DNA from: Ktedonobacteria bacterium
GTDB taxonomy: Bacteria; Chloroflexota; Ktedonobacteria; Ktedonobacterales; JACDGC01
Direction: 5' to 3'
DNA length: 64,000 nucleotides
Assembly (NCBI GenBank): GCA_027459785.1
Contig: DAIDGU010000046.1
Location: 1-64,000 of the forward strand
Below, piece by piece: positions 1 to 9,780 of this stretch. The position numbers were made by a program, and so were the translations under genes. A model generated the notes under the pieces. It did no database searches. It had not been told where the DNA came from and saw only the letters and a program-made list of their open reading frames with translations. How positions within the stretch are numbered: the stretch's first letter is position 1; each line of letters begins with the position of its first letter.

Positions 1-63
1 CGGGGGGCGGACAGTGAGCAGCGGGGGACGGACAGTGAGCAGCGGGGGGCGGACAGTGAGCAG
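1..63. repeat. Tandem repeat, 21-bp unit (cggggggcggacagtgagcag), three copies in window; may extend beyond the window start
   Basis: Units start at 1, 22 and 43 and are followed directly by a palindromic repeat copy at 69-88. Confidence 0.9.
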
Positions 64-107
64 CGGGGGGCGGACATTCCTGTCCGCCATTTGAGGGGGA
101 ACGAGCG

Positions 108-974
108 GTGGGTATGGCATCGAATTGGCCGTTGCGCCAGGCGGATACGGTGGAGTGCGAGCGGGTGCTGCCCGTGGGGCGCGGCATAGTGCGCGTGGCG
201 GTGGACGACCCCGTGGAGCCGGAACAGGTCGTCGCGCAAGGGCCAAATCAGCCGCCGGTGCTGGCGGGGCTGCGCGGGCGGGTGAAGCGCGTCATTCCGG
301 AGCGCGGCGTGGTGATCGCTGGCACGGCGACGGTGGTTGTGGGCGTGGCGGGCGTCGGGCAGCCGGTCGTTGGCCCGCTGGTGTTTTTGCCGCCATCGGG
401 TGCGATCAATCAGATGCCGTCAGGGGCCGTGGCCGTCATCACCGGCGAACTGACGCGCGAACTGTTAAGCGCCGCCCGCGCGGCCCGCGCCGTAGGCATC
501 TGCGCGCCCAGCGCGCAGCCGGAGGTGATCGAGCTGCTCACCGGCACAGAATGCACGGCGCTGATCGACGGCTCCATGCCGCCGACAAATCCCCCGCCGC
601 TGAGCGTCTTGCTGGTGCATGGCTTCGGTCGCCGCCCCCTGCGCACGGAACTCGCGCAGGTGTTGGGCAGCCACACCGGCCAGCCAGCCTTGTTGCAACC
701 GGCTATGCATCAGACGCACGGGCAGCCGCCGCAACTGGTCTTGCCGCTGCCGTGGCAATCCGCCCCACGCATCAGCTTCGACGACACGATCATCCCCGGC
801 GCGCTGGTGTGGGTGCTGGGCGGCGACTTCCACGGCGCGGCGGGTCGCGTGGCCCGCCTGCTGCACGCCGGCCAGGTGTTGCCCTCCGGCATTCGCGCGC
901 GCGCCGCGCGCGTGCGCCTGGAAAACGGTACGGAAGTGACGCTGCCCCTCGCCAACTTGCAGCGCGTGGGGTGA
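108..974 (+). CDS. Hypothetical protein, possible KOW-like C-terminal segment
   Basis: Long ORF; the +2 frame ORF 125-1258 looks like a GC-rich shadow. Confidence 0.6.
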   Translation: MGMASNWPLRQADTVECERVLPVGRGIVRVAVDDPVEPEQVVAQGPNQPPVLAGLRGRVKRVIPERGVVIAGTATVVVGVAGVGQPVVGPLVFLPPSGAINQMPSGAVAVITGELTRELLSAARAARAVGICAPSAQPEVIELLTGTECTALIDGSMPPTNPPPLSVLLVHGFGRRPLRTELAQVLGSHTGQPALLQPAMHQTHGQPPQLVLPLPWQSAPRISFDDTIIPGALVWVLGGDFHGAAGRVARLLHAGQVLPSGIRARAARVRLENGTEVTLPLANLQRVG

Positions 975-1000
975 ACGCGGCCAGATGGCCTAGGGTGGGG

Positions 1001-1978
1001 CTACTGCGCCGTCAGGTGGCGCACGGCGGTGATCAGGGTTTGTGCGTTGGGCAAGACGGCGTTTTCCAGTTCAGGGCTGGCGGGAGTGGGCAGGCTGAGC
1101 GCGCCGATGCGCAGGACGGGGCCAGCGAGATCGGCGAAACAGACTTCGGAGATGAACGCGGCCAGTTCCGCGCCGAAGCCGCCGAAGCGCACATCTTCGT
1201 GGAAGACGATGGCGCGGTTTGTCTTGTGGACGGAGGCGGCGATGGTGGCGAAATCTAACGGCTGCAAGGTGCGCACGTCCACGACCTCGATAGCGATGCC
1301 GTCATCGGCCAGCAGATCGGCTGCCGCCAGGGATTCCACGACCATCGCGCCATAGGTGATCACGCTGGCCGCGGTGCCGGCGCGCCGCACTGTCGCCACG
1401 CCCAGCGGCACGATATAGTCGTCGTCCGGCACCGCGCCCACCGGCTCGTGGTAAAGCCGCTTCGGCTCCAGGAAGATCACCGGATCGTCGTCGCGGATCG
1501 CCGCCTTGATCAGCCCCTTGATATCCGCTGGCGTCGCGGGGATGACGACCTTCAGGCCAGGGATATGCGCAAAGAACGCTTCCACGCTCTGGGTGTGGTC
1601 CGGCCCGCCGCCCCCGCCGCCATAGGGCGCACGCACCACGATGGGGCAGGTCCAGGCGCCGCGCGAACGATAGCGCAGCTTAGCGGCTTCATTGGCGATC
1701 TGCCCCAGCGCCGCGAAAAGGTAATCCGCGAACTGGATCTCCGCCACGGGGCGCAAGCCGCCGAGCGCCGCGCCGACACTGATGCCAACGATGCCGTTTT
1801 CAGAGAGGGGCATGTCCCACACGCGCGCGGCACCGAATTCGCGGCGTAGCCCTTGCGTGGCGGAAAAGATGCCGCCAGCGACACCGATATCTTCGCCCAG
1901 CAGCACCACGCGCTCGTCGCGCGCCATTTCGTCGCGCAGTCCCGCGCGCAGCGCCTGGATCATCGTTTGTTCGGCCAT
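1001..1978 (-). CDS. Thiamine-dependent 2-oxoacid/acetoin dehydrogenase E1 component, beta subunit
   Basis: Typical E1 beta sequence (VLLGEDIGVAGGIFSATQGL..., PYGGGGGGPDHTQSVEAFFAHIPGLKVVIPATP). Confidence 0.93.
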   Translation of the reverse strand: MAEQTMIQALRAGLRDEMARDERVVLLGEDIGVAGGIFSATQGLRREFGAARVWDMPLSENGIVGISVGAALGGLRPVAEIQFADYLFAALGQIANEAAKLRYRSRGAWTCPIVVRAPYGGGGGGPDHTQSVEAFFAHIPGLKVVIPATPADIKGLIKAAIRDDDPVIFLEPKRLYHEPVGAVPDDDYIVPLGVATVRRAGTAASVITYGAMVVESLAAADLLADDGIAIEVVDVRTLQPLDFATIAASVHKTNRAIVFHEDVRFGGFGAELAAFISEVCFADLAGPVLRIGALSLPTPASPELENAVLPNAQTLITAVRHLTAQ

Positions 1979-1984
1979 CGCCGG

Positions 1985-3007
1985 TCAGCCCCCCTTGCGC
2001 TCGTCTTCGGTCGGCGCGCTCCCCGGCGCGAACAGGTGATCGCGCACCGTCTGCGGATCGGGCAGGGGCGCGTCCAGGGCCGCGGCCAGCGCGGCTTCCT
2101 GCGCCGCGCGGAGTTCAGCGCGCAGCGAAGCATCCGCCGCCGGCGTCATATCGCCCCGCGACAGCAGATAGGCGCGCAGCCCTTCCACCGGATCACGCGG
2201 ATCGGCATCGTCGCCCGAACCGCTGAGGCGGGGGATGATCACCTCGATCAGCGTCGGCCCCTGGCCGGCCCGCGCCCGCGCGAAGGCCTCGCGCGCCGTC
2301 GCCAGCACCGCCAGCACGTCGCTGCCGTCCACGATCACGCCCGGCATGCCATACGCTGCCGCGCGGTCCGCCACGTGGGCCACCGGCATCTGGGCGGTTT
2401 GCGGCGTGGAAAGCGCGATGCCGTTATTCTCGCAGACGAAGATGACCGGCAGGTGGTGCAGTCCGGCGAAATTGAGCGCCTCGTGAAAGTCGCCCTCGCT
2501 CGTCGCGCCCTCGCCGAAAAACGTCAGCGCCACCGCGCCCTCGTGGCGCAGTTGCGCGGCCAGCGCGATGCCTGCCGCGTGCAGTGTCTGCGTCGCCACC
2601 AGGCCCGACGCGCTCACCACGCGCAACGCGCGGCTGTTCCACTGCGCGGGTCGCATGCGGCCTCCGCTGATCGGGTCGGTAGCGCGGCTGAGTTGGTTGA
2701 GGAAGATCGCTTCGACGGGCATGCCGACGGCCAGCATCGCCGCCAGGTCGCGGTAATAGGGGAGGATGTAATCGAGGCCAACGCGCAACGGTTCCACGCA
2801 GCCCACTTGCGCCGCCTCGTGGCCCCGACACACCGCGCCGCCGATGGCGTGGCCCTGCGCCCGCAACTCCGCCAGGCGCTCATCCAGCAGGCGGGCGCGC
2901 AGCATCAGGCGATAGGCGCGCAGCAGGTCGTCTGGTTGCAGGTCGAGGGTGATCCGGCGCGCATCAAGGCGCGCTAAGCGCATCCGTTCCTCGTCTTGCC
3001 TTCGCAC
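1985..3007 (-). CDS. Thiamine-dependent dehydrogenase E1 component, alpha subunit
   Basis: TPP-binding segment GEGATSEGDFHEALNFAGLHHLPVIFVCENNGIALSTP; adjacent to E1 beta. Start may be internal. Confidence 0.93.
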   Translation of the reverse strand: MRRQDEERMRLARLDARRITLDLQPDDLLRAYRLMLRARLLDERLAELRAQGHAIGGAVCRGHEAAQVGCVEPLRVGLDYILPYYRDLAAMLAVGMPVEAIFLNQLSRATDPISGGRMRPAQWNSRALRVVSASGLVATQTLHAAGIALAAQLRHEGAVALTFFGEGATSEGDFHEALNFAGLHHLPVIFVCENNGIALSTPQTAQMPVAHVADRAAAYGMPGVIVDGSDVLAVLATAREAFARARAGQGPTLIEVIIPRLSGSGDDADPRDPVEGLRAYLLSRGDMTPAADASLRAELRAAQEAALAAALDAPLPDPQTVRDHLFAPGSAPTEDERKGG

Positions 3008-3027
3008 GCGCTGCCATCCTCCCGCGC

Positions 3028-3456
3028 TCAGCGCCGGCCTACCATGCGCTGCTCGAAGCCGTGGATCGCTTTATCCAACGATGAGGTCTCGTGGCTGAAA
3101 TCGTGTTCGATCATGCGCGCCAGATAGAGGCCGCCGCGCGTCGCCTCGATGGCCGCCAGCGTCAGGGCGCTGGCATAGGCCACCACCAGGCCGAAGGCCG
3201 CCGCCAGCAGATGTGTCACCAGCGTCGGTCCCTGGTGCGTCAGCAGCGCGCTCGCGCCTTCCACCGCGCCAGCCGCAATCAGCCCCGCCACCGGGATCGA
3301 AACGAGAATGGCCGTCACCGCGCGCAACAGCGTCGTCAAGACATTATGGAGGATATGCAGAATCTGATTTTGCATGCGCGCCCACCTCGTCGCCCCTGAA
3401 CAGACATCGTATCGTTGTGTGCAGCATACCAGATTCCACGCGAAAGGGCAAATCAT
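3028..3456 (-). CDS. Small hypothetical membrane protein
   Basis: ORF with hydrophobic segments; start uncertain (possibly MQNQILHILHN...). Confidence 0.5.
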   Translation of the reverse strand: MICPFAWNLVCCTQRYDVCSGATRWARMQNQILHILHNVLTTLLRAVTAILVSIPVAGLIAAGAVEGASALLTHQGPTLVTHLLAAAFGLVVAYASALTLAAIEATRGGLYLARMIEHDFSHETSSLDKAIHGFEQRMVGRR

Positions 3457-3555
3457 TCGCGCGGGAAAAGCTCACATTGCGCCGGGGCGGGCGGTTGCAA
3501 CCGCCCGCGTTATGGGTGCTGTATGTTCGCACGCACACATTCCCACATGCCTATC

Positions 3556-4392
3556 TCAGCACTGGGCGGTCGGCTGCACCTGTGGCCCTGGATTGAAGGT
3601 TGCCAGGATGTGGTTCCACAGGGGCTGCTCAATCTGGAAGAACGTCGAGATGAAATACTTCGCAGAGCTTTGCAGCCAGATCTCGAAGGCTTTGCCATGC
3701 GCGAAGAAGACGCGCCCGAAAGCGGGGGCGGAGTAGCCATTCACCGGGTCGCCGCCATTGGTATCAACGTTGACGGCGGGATAGGGGCCGACGGTCGTGT
3801 CGGTGGCCGCACCGCACAGCAGTTGCTCCACGAACGATTCCTGGTAATTGGTTGTCGCGCGCACGAAAAAGAGTGTTACGGGGTGCGTCGGGAAGTTGGG
3901 ATCATAGACATTCGTGATCGGCTCGTCGAACTCAACATTGCTTTCCAACGAGCTGATGCCCGGCGTCACGAACCAGGAGACGGGATATTGCACCGAATAG
4001 CCATACGTCGGATCGACATAGACGGAATAGGTTCCCGGCACCGGCGTGACATGCGGTGCTTTGCTGGTTGGCGCGGTCACGGGAGTGCTGCTGCCGCCGG
4101 TGGTTGGCGGCGGCGTGCTGGTGGCCGTGCGCGCCGTAGACGTGTTGCCGTGCGCGCAGGCGGCGACGAAGAGCATCACACCCAGCGCGGATAAAGCCCA
4201 CCAGCGCGGCATTTGCCGGCCCTGGCGCATGTGACGTTTGTTGAACACGCGAATTTCCCCCACATATGATTGAGATAAAAAGCCAGTTGATCTGGATGGG
4301 ACTATCTTACGCCGGGGCAAGAGGTGTGTCAACCGTTTGGCCCCTTTGGGTGCTACAACGCTGGGGGGCGGAATGTGACCACCATCAATCAT
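3556..4392 (-). CDS. Hypothetical lipoprotein with Thr/Ser/Pro-rich linker
   Basis: Lipobox-like LFVAACAHG followed by a low-complexity linker; start uncertain. Confidence 0.65.
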   Translation of the reverse strand: MIDGGHIPPPSVVAPKGAKRLTHLLPRRKIVPSRSTGFLSQSYVGEIRVFNKRHMRQGRQMPRWWALSALGVMLFVAACAHGNTSTARTATSTPPPTTGGSSTPVTAPTSKAPHVTPVPGTYSVYVDPTYGYSVQYPVSWFVTPGISSLESNVEFDEPITNVYDPNFPTHPVTLFFVRATTNYQESFVEQLLCGAATDTTVGPYPAVNVDTNGGDPVNGYSAPAFGRVFFAHGKAFEIWLQSSAKYFISTFFQIEQPLWNHILATFNPGPQVQPTAQC

Positions 4393-4531
4393 ACCCGCCG
4401 CTCACGTACATAGCCATTGCCGGATGCCCTGTCTCCACGCGCCACACGTCACTGCCCGCCGGATGATCCCACACCAACTATCTGTCGTGACCCGCCAGGC
4501 GCGTGCTTTGGGACAGCCAGGGACGCCAAGT

Positions 4532-5527
4532 TCACGATCCCAGCGCGACCGGCACCGCGCGCCATGCGCCGCCGGTGTAGTCGAAGATGCTCGTCTGGCT
4601 GAGGTTGCCGCCGGCCCACACGGCACCATCCGGCGCGACGGCGATGGTGTTGAACTGCGCGTCGGCGGGCGGGGGCAGGTGTTGCCACTGCTGCGTGTCG
4701 GTGGCATAGGTGAAGGCTGAACCGTGATCGCCGACGATCCAGACCGTCCCGTTGGTGATCGCTACAGCACGGCCCGTCACGTTCATCGGCGTCGTCAACT
4801 CGTACCAGAGGCCGCTGTTGCTCAGCCGCACCGTCGTGCCGTCATCCCCCACGGCCCAGCCGTCGTTGGCCGACAGGGCCAGACCATAGAAGTTCGTGTG
4901 GGTGAAGTGAGTCGGCATACGCCAGGCGGTGCCATCGTAATGCAGGAACATGCCCAGTGCACCGACCACCCACACATCATTCGGCGCGCGGGCGGCGATG
5001 GCGTAGAGATCGCTGGGCATGCTGGTAGGATATTGCGTCCATGTGCCATTCAGGAAGTGATAGAGCACGCCGCCATCGCCGATGGCCCAACCTTCCTGGG
5101 CGCTCGTAAATTCGATGCCATTGATCGGCACGCCGAATTGCTGGCGGTGCCACACACCATCCGCCCCCCGCGCGAAGATAAAGCCACTTTCCTGCGTGGC
5201 GTCGCCATGCGTGGCATCGCTGCGTGCGCCGGCCACCCAGAGCGTGGGGCCGGTGACGGCGATGGCCTTCAGCGCGTCGCCTTCCTGAGTGGGCGGCGGA
5301 TCGGGCGCGCGTTGCCATGCCCCGTTCGTCTCGCGCAGGACAACCGGCTGGCTATGCGCCGGCTGTAAGCCGATGGCCCAGCCACTTTGCGCGCCCGTCA
5401 GCGCGATGCCGGTGATATAAAGATCGTGCGGTGAATCCAAAAGGGCCAGATTCGGCCCACACGCCGCCAGCAGCAGCGCCGCCACCATCATGACCAGCAC
5501 CCACCCCACGCGCCTCGACCGCTGCAT
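4532..5527 (-). CDS. Lipoprotein with beta-propeller-like (YCF48/BNR-type) repeats
   Basis: Lipobox LLLAACGPN and repeated GWAIGDGG / VWVVGALG / GWAVGDDG motifs. Confidence 0.75.
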   Translation of the reverse strand: MQRSRRVGWVLVMMVAALLLAACGPNLALLDSPHDLYITGIALTGAQSGWAIGLQPAHSQPVVLRETNGAWQRAPDPPPTQEGDALKAIAVTGPTLWVAGARSDATHGDATQESGFIFARGADGVWHRQQFGVPINGIEFTSAQEGWAIGDGGVLYHFLNGTWTQYPTSMPSDLYAIAARAPNDVWVVGALGMFLHYDGTAWRMPTHFTHTNFYGLALSANDGWAVGDDGTTVRLSNSGLWYELTTPMNVTGRAVAITNGTVWIVGDHGSAFTYATDTQQWQHLPPPADAQFNTIAVAPDGAVWAGGNLSQTSIFDYTGGAWRAVPVALGS

Positions 5528-5704
5528 AGCTCTCGCCTGGCTTTCTATCGTGTGTCGTAATCAGCTTACGCCGATCATTATAGCATGCCGCCACGCCACT
5601 GTCTGCCCAGCAGGACGCCCCCCGCTTCGCCGGTTTGGCCCCTCCTTTGCGCGCTGCCAGGCACGAGTTATGGCGCTAGGAGTGGCAGAGAAGGGACAAC
5701 AACG

Positions 5705-6574
5705 ATGGCGATGGCGACACAACCGATCGATCAATTCAGTGCGCGGTTACAAAACGGTATCAAGACGGTGCTGGGCGGCAAAGCTCCCGCGCCGCGTCGG
5801 GTGAAAAACTGGCTGCATGGCACGCCCATCCACCATCCGGCGCATCCCGCGCTGGTGAGCCTGCCCATCGGCGCGCTGGCCGTCGCCTCGGCGCTGGATG
5901 CGCTGTGGCTGGGCAACCGGCGCAAGCGGGCCTGGGCGGCGGAAGGGGGCCGCGTGGTGACGCTGCTGGGTGCGGGCGGCGCGCTGGCCTCGATCCTCAC
6001 CGGCATGGCGGATTGGAGCGAGACGGACGGCGAGGCGCGACGGTTGGGCCTGGTGCACGGCGCGGTCAATGTCGGCACCTTCGGCCTCTATGCCGTTTCC
6101 ACGGCGCTCCGCCTGGGGCGCAAGCGCGGCGACAGCGTGCCGGCGGCGCTGCTGGGCTTCGTTGGCACGGCGCTGCTGACCTTCACCGGCTACCTCGGCG
6201 GCGAGATCGTCTATAAGTACGGCACCGACGTGAACCATACTGCCTGGGACGAGGAGCAGCGCGACTTCGTGCGCGTCATGGCACTGGCGGATCTGCCGCA
6301 GGGCCGGCTGACGCGCGGCGAGGTGGCGGGCGTCGCCATCGTGTTGCTGCGCGACGGCGATAGCATCAGCGCCCTCGATGCGACCTGCACGCATGCCGGT
6401 GGGCCGCTGGACCAGGGAACGCTGCACGACCACGTCGTCACCTGCCCCTGGCACGGCTCGCAGTTCTGCCTGCGCGATGGCAGCGTGGAGGATGGTCCCG
6501 CGACGGTGCCGGAGCGCGTCTATGATGTGCGTGTGCGCGACGGTCAGGTGGAAGCGCGTTTGGCGAAGGTCTAG
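5705..6574 (+). CDS. DUF2231-like membrane domain fused to Rieske [2Fe-2S] domain
   Basis: Rieske motifs CTHAGGPLD and CPWHGSQFC; N-terminal multi-TM region; start MAMATQPIDQF. Confidence 0.85.
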   Translation: MAMATQPIDQFSARLQNGIKTVLGGKAPAPRRVKNWLHGTPIHHPAHPALVSLPIGALAVASALDALWLGNRRKRAWAAEGGRVVTLLGAGGALASILTGMADWSETDGEARRLGLVHGAVNVGTFGLYAVSTALRLGRKRGDSVPAALLGFVGTALLTFTGYLGGEIVYKYGTDVNHTAWDEEQRDFVRVMALADLPQGRLTRGEVAGVAIVLLRDGDSISALDATCTHAGGPLDQGTLHDHVVTCPWHGSQFCLRDGSVEDGPATVPERVYDVRVRDGQVEARLAKV

Positions 6575-6636
6575 CGCCACGGATACACAAAAGGGAGCGG
6601 ATGGCGCACCACCCACTCCCACTAGCTTCGCAAACA

Positions 6637-7038
6637 CTAGGCGGCTTTGACATCCACCGTGCCGCCGGCTTCTTCCAGCTTGGCCTTGAGCGTGGCGGAC
6701 TCTTCCTTCGAGACGCCCTCTTTGATCGGCTGAGGCGCGCCCTCGACGAGATCCTTGGCCTCTTTCAGGCCCAGGCCCGTCAGTTCGCGGACGACTTTGA
6801 TCACGCCGATCTTCTTGGCGGGATCGGCCAGGCCGGAGAGGACGACATTGAACTCGGTCGGCTCTTCCGCCACCGGGGCCGCGGCTTCGCCGCCGGTGGG
6901 CATCGCCATCGGCATCCCCATCGGCATCGCCGCCGCCGCTGTCACGCCCCACTTGTCTTGCAGGGTCTTGGTGAGTTGCACCAGATCGAGTACATTCAGT
7001 TGTTCGATCTGCGCGATGATTTCATCTACCTTCGCCAT
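6637..7038 (-). CDS. rplL: 50S ribosomal protein L7/L12
   Basis: [41 protein letters not shown]; start [12 protein letters not shown]. Confidence 0.97.
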   Translation of the reverse strand: MAKVDEIIAQIEQLNVLDLVQLTKTLQDKWGVTAAAAMPMGMPMAMPTGGEAAAPVAEEPTEFNVVLSGLADPAKKIGVIKVVRELTGLGLKEAKDLVEGAPQPIKEGVSKEESATLKAKLEEAGGTVDVKAA

Positions 7039-7144
7039 GATGTGGTTTCCTCTTTTTCTGTTATGTGTCGCACTGGCAGACATATTTATCTGCTCTACAA
7101 AGACCCGGAGGACAAACATTCCTGTCTGTCACGGTGGGGCGAGA

Positions 7145-7669
7145 TCAGAAGGTCGCGCCCTGTTTTTCGGCGTAATTGTGCAGGATCTGCACGAGGTCGC
7201 GCAGCGGTGCGCCGACGAGGCCGGCGGTCTGGTTGAGCGGCCCCTGGACCGTGCCGACGGCCTGGGCGCGCAGATTATCGCGGCCCGGCAATTTCGCCAG
7301 GCTTTCCAGTTGCGCGGCGTTCAGCTTTTGTGAGCCAAGCATGCCGCCTTTAACGGTGACGATCTTCGAGGTGCGGACGTAGTCCAGCACGGCTTTCGCG
7401 GCGCTCATCTCGTCGTCATAGCCGATGGCGACGGAGGTTGGCCCGTTGAGCACATCATCGACGTTGGCGACGCCGGCTTCCCGCGTGGCATTGCGGAACA
7501 GCGTATTCTTGACGACCACGAAGTCTAGCCCGCTGCCGCGCAGTTTGTGGCGCAGATCGTTCTGGTCGGCGACGTTCAGCCCTTGCGTTTGCATCAACAC
7601 CAGCGCTTTCATGCGCCGGAGCTTGTCGGTCAGCGATTGGATGATCTCGCTCTTGCGTTGGGTAGGCAT
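7145..7669 (-). CDS. rplJ: 50S ribosomal protein L10
   Basis: MPTQRKSEIIQSLTDKLRRMKALVLMQTQGL...; upstream of rplL. Confidence 0.96.
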   Translation of the reverse strand: MPTQRKSEIIQSLTDKLRRMKALVLMQTQGLNVADQNDLRHKLRGSGLDFVVVKNTLFRNATREAGVANVDDVLNGPTSVAIGYDDEMSAAKAVLDYVRTSKIVTVKGGMLGSQKLNAAQLESLAKLPGRDNLRAQAVGTVQGPLNQTAGLVGAPLRDLVQILHNYAEKQGATF

Positions 7670-7713
7670 TCCCTTTCCCCCTTTCTCGCATGGTAGGTGC
7701 CAGCGTTCCACGA

Positions 7714-7870
7714 CCAATAAAAATGGCCCCGATGGGCGACAGATGCCCAGGGACCACAGACGGGGGTGATGCCACACAACCAATCACTCTCTGGCAACCG
7801 ATGCCGTGCCGCGAGAGCAAGTTCGTTGGCGCTAGACCCACACCTCGGCAGGCCCCACGATAGGGATTAG
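7714..7870 (-). promoter_or_regulatory. Ribosomal protein L10 leader with terminator/attenuator hairpin
   Basis: On the minus strand: GGGGCCTGCCGAGGTGTGGG ... GGTCCCTGGGC-loop-GCCCATCGGGGCC-ATTTTTATTGG upstream of rplJ. Confidence 0.8.
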
Positions 7871-8044
7871 ACGCTCGCGCGTGCCTGCGGTCTCTGGTGG
7901 AAAATCGCTCGCTGAGATGGAGTATATGCGGAGGGAGGGCGGTTTGTCAAGGTGCTGGGCGCTTCGGGGGGTCGCACCCGACCGGCACACATGCGATAAT
8001 ACACCGGACAGTGAGCGACATCACAGGAAAGGGAAGACCAAAAC

Positions 8045-8923
8045 ATGAATACCGATGACATCCAGCAAGTTTGCGTGATTGGCGCGGGGACGATGGGATC
8101 GCAGATCGCGCTGCAATGCGCGCTGAGCGGCTATGCCGTGAACCTGACGGACGCGGCGGCGGGGGCGCTGGAACGCGGCATGGCGAGCAATCGCACGTTG
8201 GTGGGGCAGCGCGTCAGCAAGGGGCGCATCACGCAAGAAACGGGCGAGGCCGCCCTGGGACGCCTGCTCCCCATCGCCGATCTCGCGGAGGCCGTGCGCG
8301 AGGCGGATTTCGTCATCGAGGCCGCCTTCGAGGATCTGCTGGTCAAGCGCGAGATCTTTGCCCGGCTGGATGAGGCCAGCAAACCGGATGCGATCCTGAC
8401 CTCGAACTCCTCCACGCTGGTCATCAGCAAGATCGTCGATGGCGTGCTGACCGATCCCGCACGCGCGGCGAACTTCCACTTCTTTCATCCCGCCACGGTG
8501 ATGAAGCTGGTCGAGGTGGGCAAAGGACCGGCGACGAGCGACGCGACAGCACAGGTATGCATGGACTTCGCGCGGCGTATCGGCAAAGAGCCGGTGTTGG
8601 TACAGAAAGAGATTCACGGATTTATCGTCAACTATGTGTTGGGCGCGCTCACCCGCGCCGCGATGGATCTCTATCAAGGCGGCTATGCGTCGTATGCAGA
8701 CATCGACAAGGCGCTCAAGCTGGGCTTGAATCACCCGATGGGGCCATTCGAGCTAGCGGACTTCAGCGGCGTAGACATCCTCTATCACGCGATGGCCGAA
8801 CGCTACCGCGAGACGGGCGATCCCGCTGACCAACCACCAGCCTTCATCATTGAGATGATCAATGAAGGCCGGCTGGGCCGCAAATCAGGCAAAGGCTTCT
8901 ACGATTACGCGCCCAAGAGCTAG
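8045..8923 (+). CDS. 3-hydroxyacyl-CoA (3-hydroxybutyryl-CoA) dehydrogenase
   Basis: VIGAGTMGSQIA Rossmann motif; NHPMGPFELADFSGVD; GRKSGKGFYDY. Confidence 0.95.
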   Translation: MNTDDIQQVCVIGAGTMGSQIALQCALSGYAVNLTDAAAGALERGMASNRTLVGQRVSKGRITQETGEAALGRLLPIADLAEAVREADFVIEAAFEDLLVKREIFARLDEASKPDAILTSNSSTLVISKIVDGVLTDPARAANFHFFHPATVMKLVEVGKGPATSDATAQVCMDFARRIGKEPVLVQKEIHGFIVNYVLGALTRAAMDLYQGGYASYADIDKALKLGLNHPMGPFELADFSGVDILYHAMAERYRETGDPADQPPAFIIEMINEGRLGRKSGKGFYDYAPKS

Positions 8924-9020
8924 GCTGCCAGGGGAAAGCACGTGCTAGTGCGAAGGCGAGACCCTGCCCAGCCGCGCCCTACCATCCCTGGATGGCACGG
9001 GGCGGCGGATTACGGATGCT

Positions 9021-9638
9021 TCACTCGTGGTAGTTCCGCTCGCCGGCATAGATGGCGACAGGCAGGGCGTTTTCGGGCGGCGTGATGGGGCAGCTAAAGT
9101 TGTCGTTGTAGGCGCAATAAGGATTGTAGGCCAGGTTGAAATCGAGGATGGCAATGGGCTGTTCGCTCGCGCCATCCTCGATATGCACGTCCATGTAGCG
9201 GCCCGCGCCATAGGTCTCTTTGCCGGAAAGGGCGTCGCGGAAGGGGATAAAGTACGTCATTTCCTCAGCGTCGCCGCTATCTTCCACATCGCCGGCTTCT
9301 TCAGCGTCGCCGCTATCTTCCGCGTCGCCAGCTTCTTCCGCCCCTTGATAGCCGGTGAGGGTGTGTTCCTGGCCGTCGATGGTGAAGCGCAGGGTGGCGG
9401 CTTTGACGAATGCGCGGAACGCGCCGTCACTGGTCGCCATCTGGATCGGCGCGCTGGCGGGCAGGCGTTCTACCTGGGCCACCAGGCGCAACGCGAAGAG
9501 CGGCGGATAGTAGCGCAGCCCCTTGAATGCGGCGCGCTCAGCCAGCGGGATCGGCGATTCCGGCGCGGTGCGAAAATACTCGTCTTTCTGGTGCCGAAAC
9601 TGGGCGAGGGCTTTAGTGTAGTCTTGTTCGATGCTCAT
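9021..9638 (-). CDS. DUF1684-like protein with acidic tandem repeat insert
   Basis: [36 protein letters not shown]-like signature. Confidence 0.8.
   Translation of the reverse strand: [205 protein letters not shown]
9265..9336. repeat. 36-bp in-frame tandem duplication inside the DUF1684-like CDS
   Basis: tcagcgtcgccgctatcttccacatcgccggcttct / tcagcgtcgccgctatcttccgcgtcgccagcttct. Confidence 0.9.
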
Positions 9639-9780
9639 GGGGCTGTTTCCTCCGCTTGACTTCTTCTGTCTGCGTGTGTTTGTGTGCCTGGTGAAAAGGC
9701 TTCCCTCTAATCGTATATCTCCTGCTCATAGTGTGACAAGGACTGCTCCTCCTGGCGTGGGGCGCGGGCGGACGGCGAGG

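Noticed and set aside
125-1258. 377-aa Arg/Ala-rich ORF
   Set aside because: Shadow frame of 108-974 running into the antisense of the E1 beta gene; composition typical of GC-rich out-of-frame translation.
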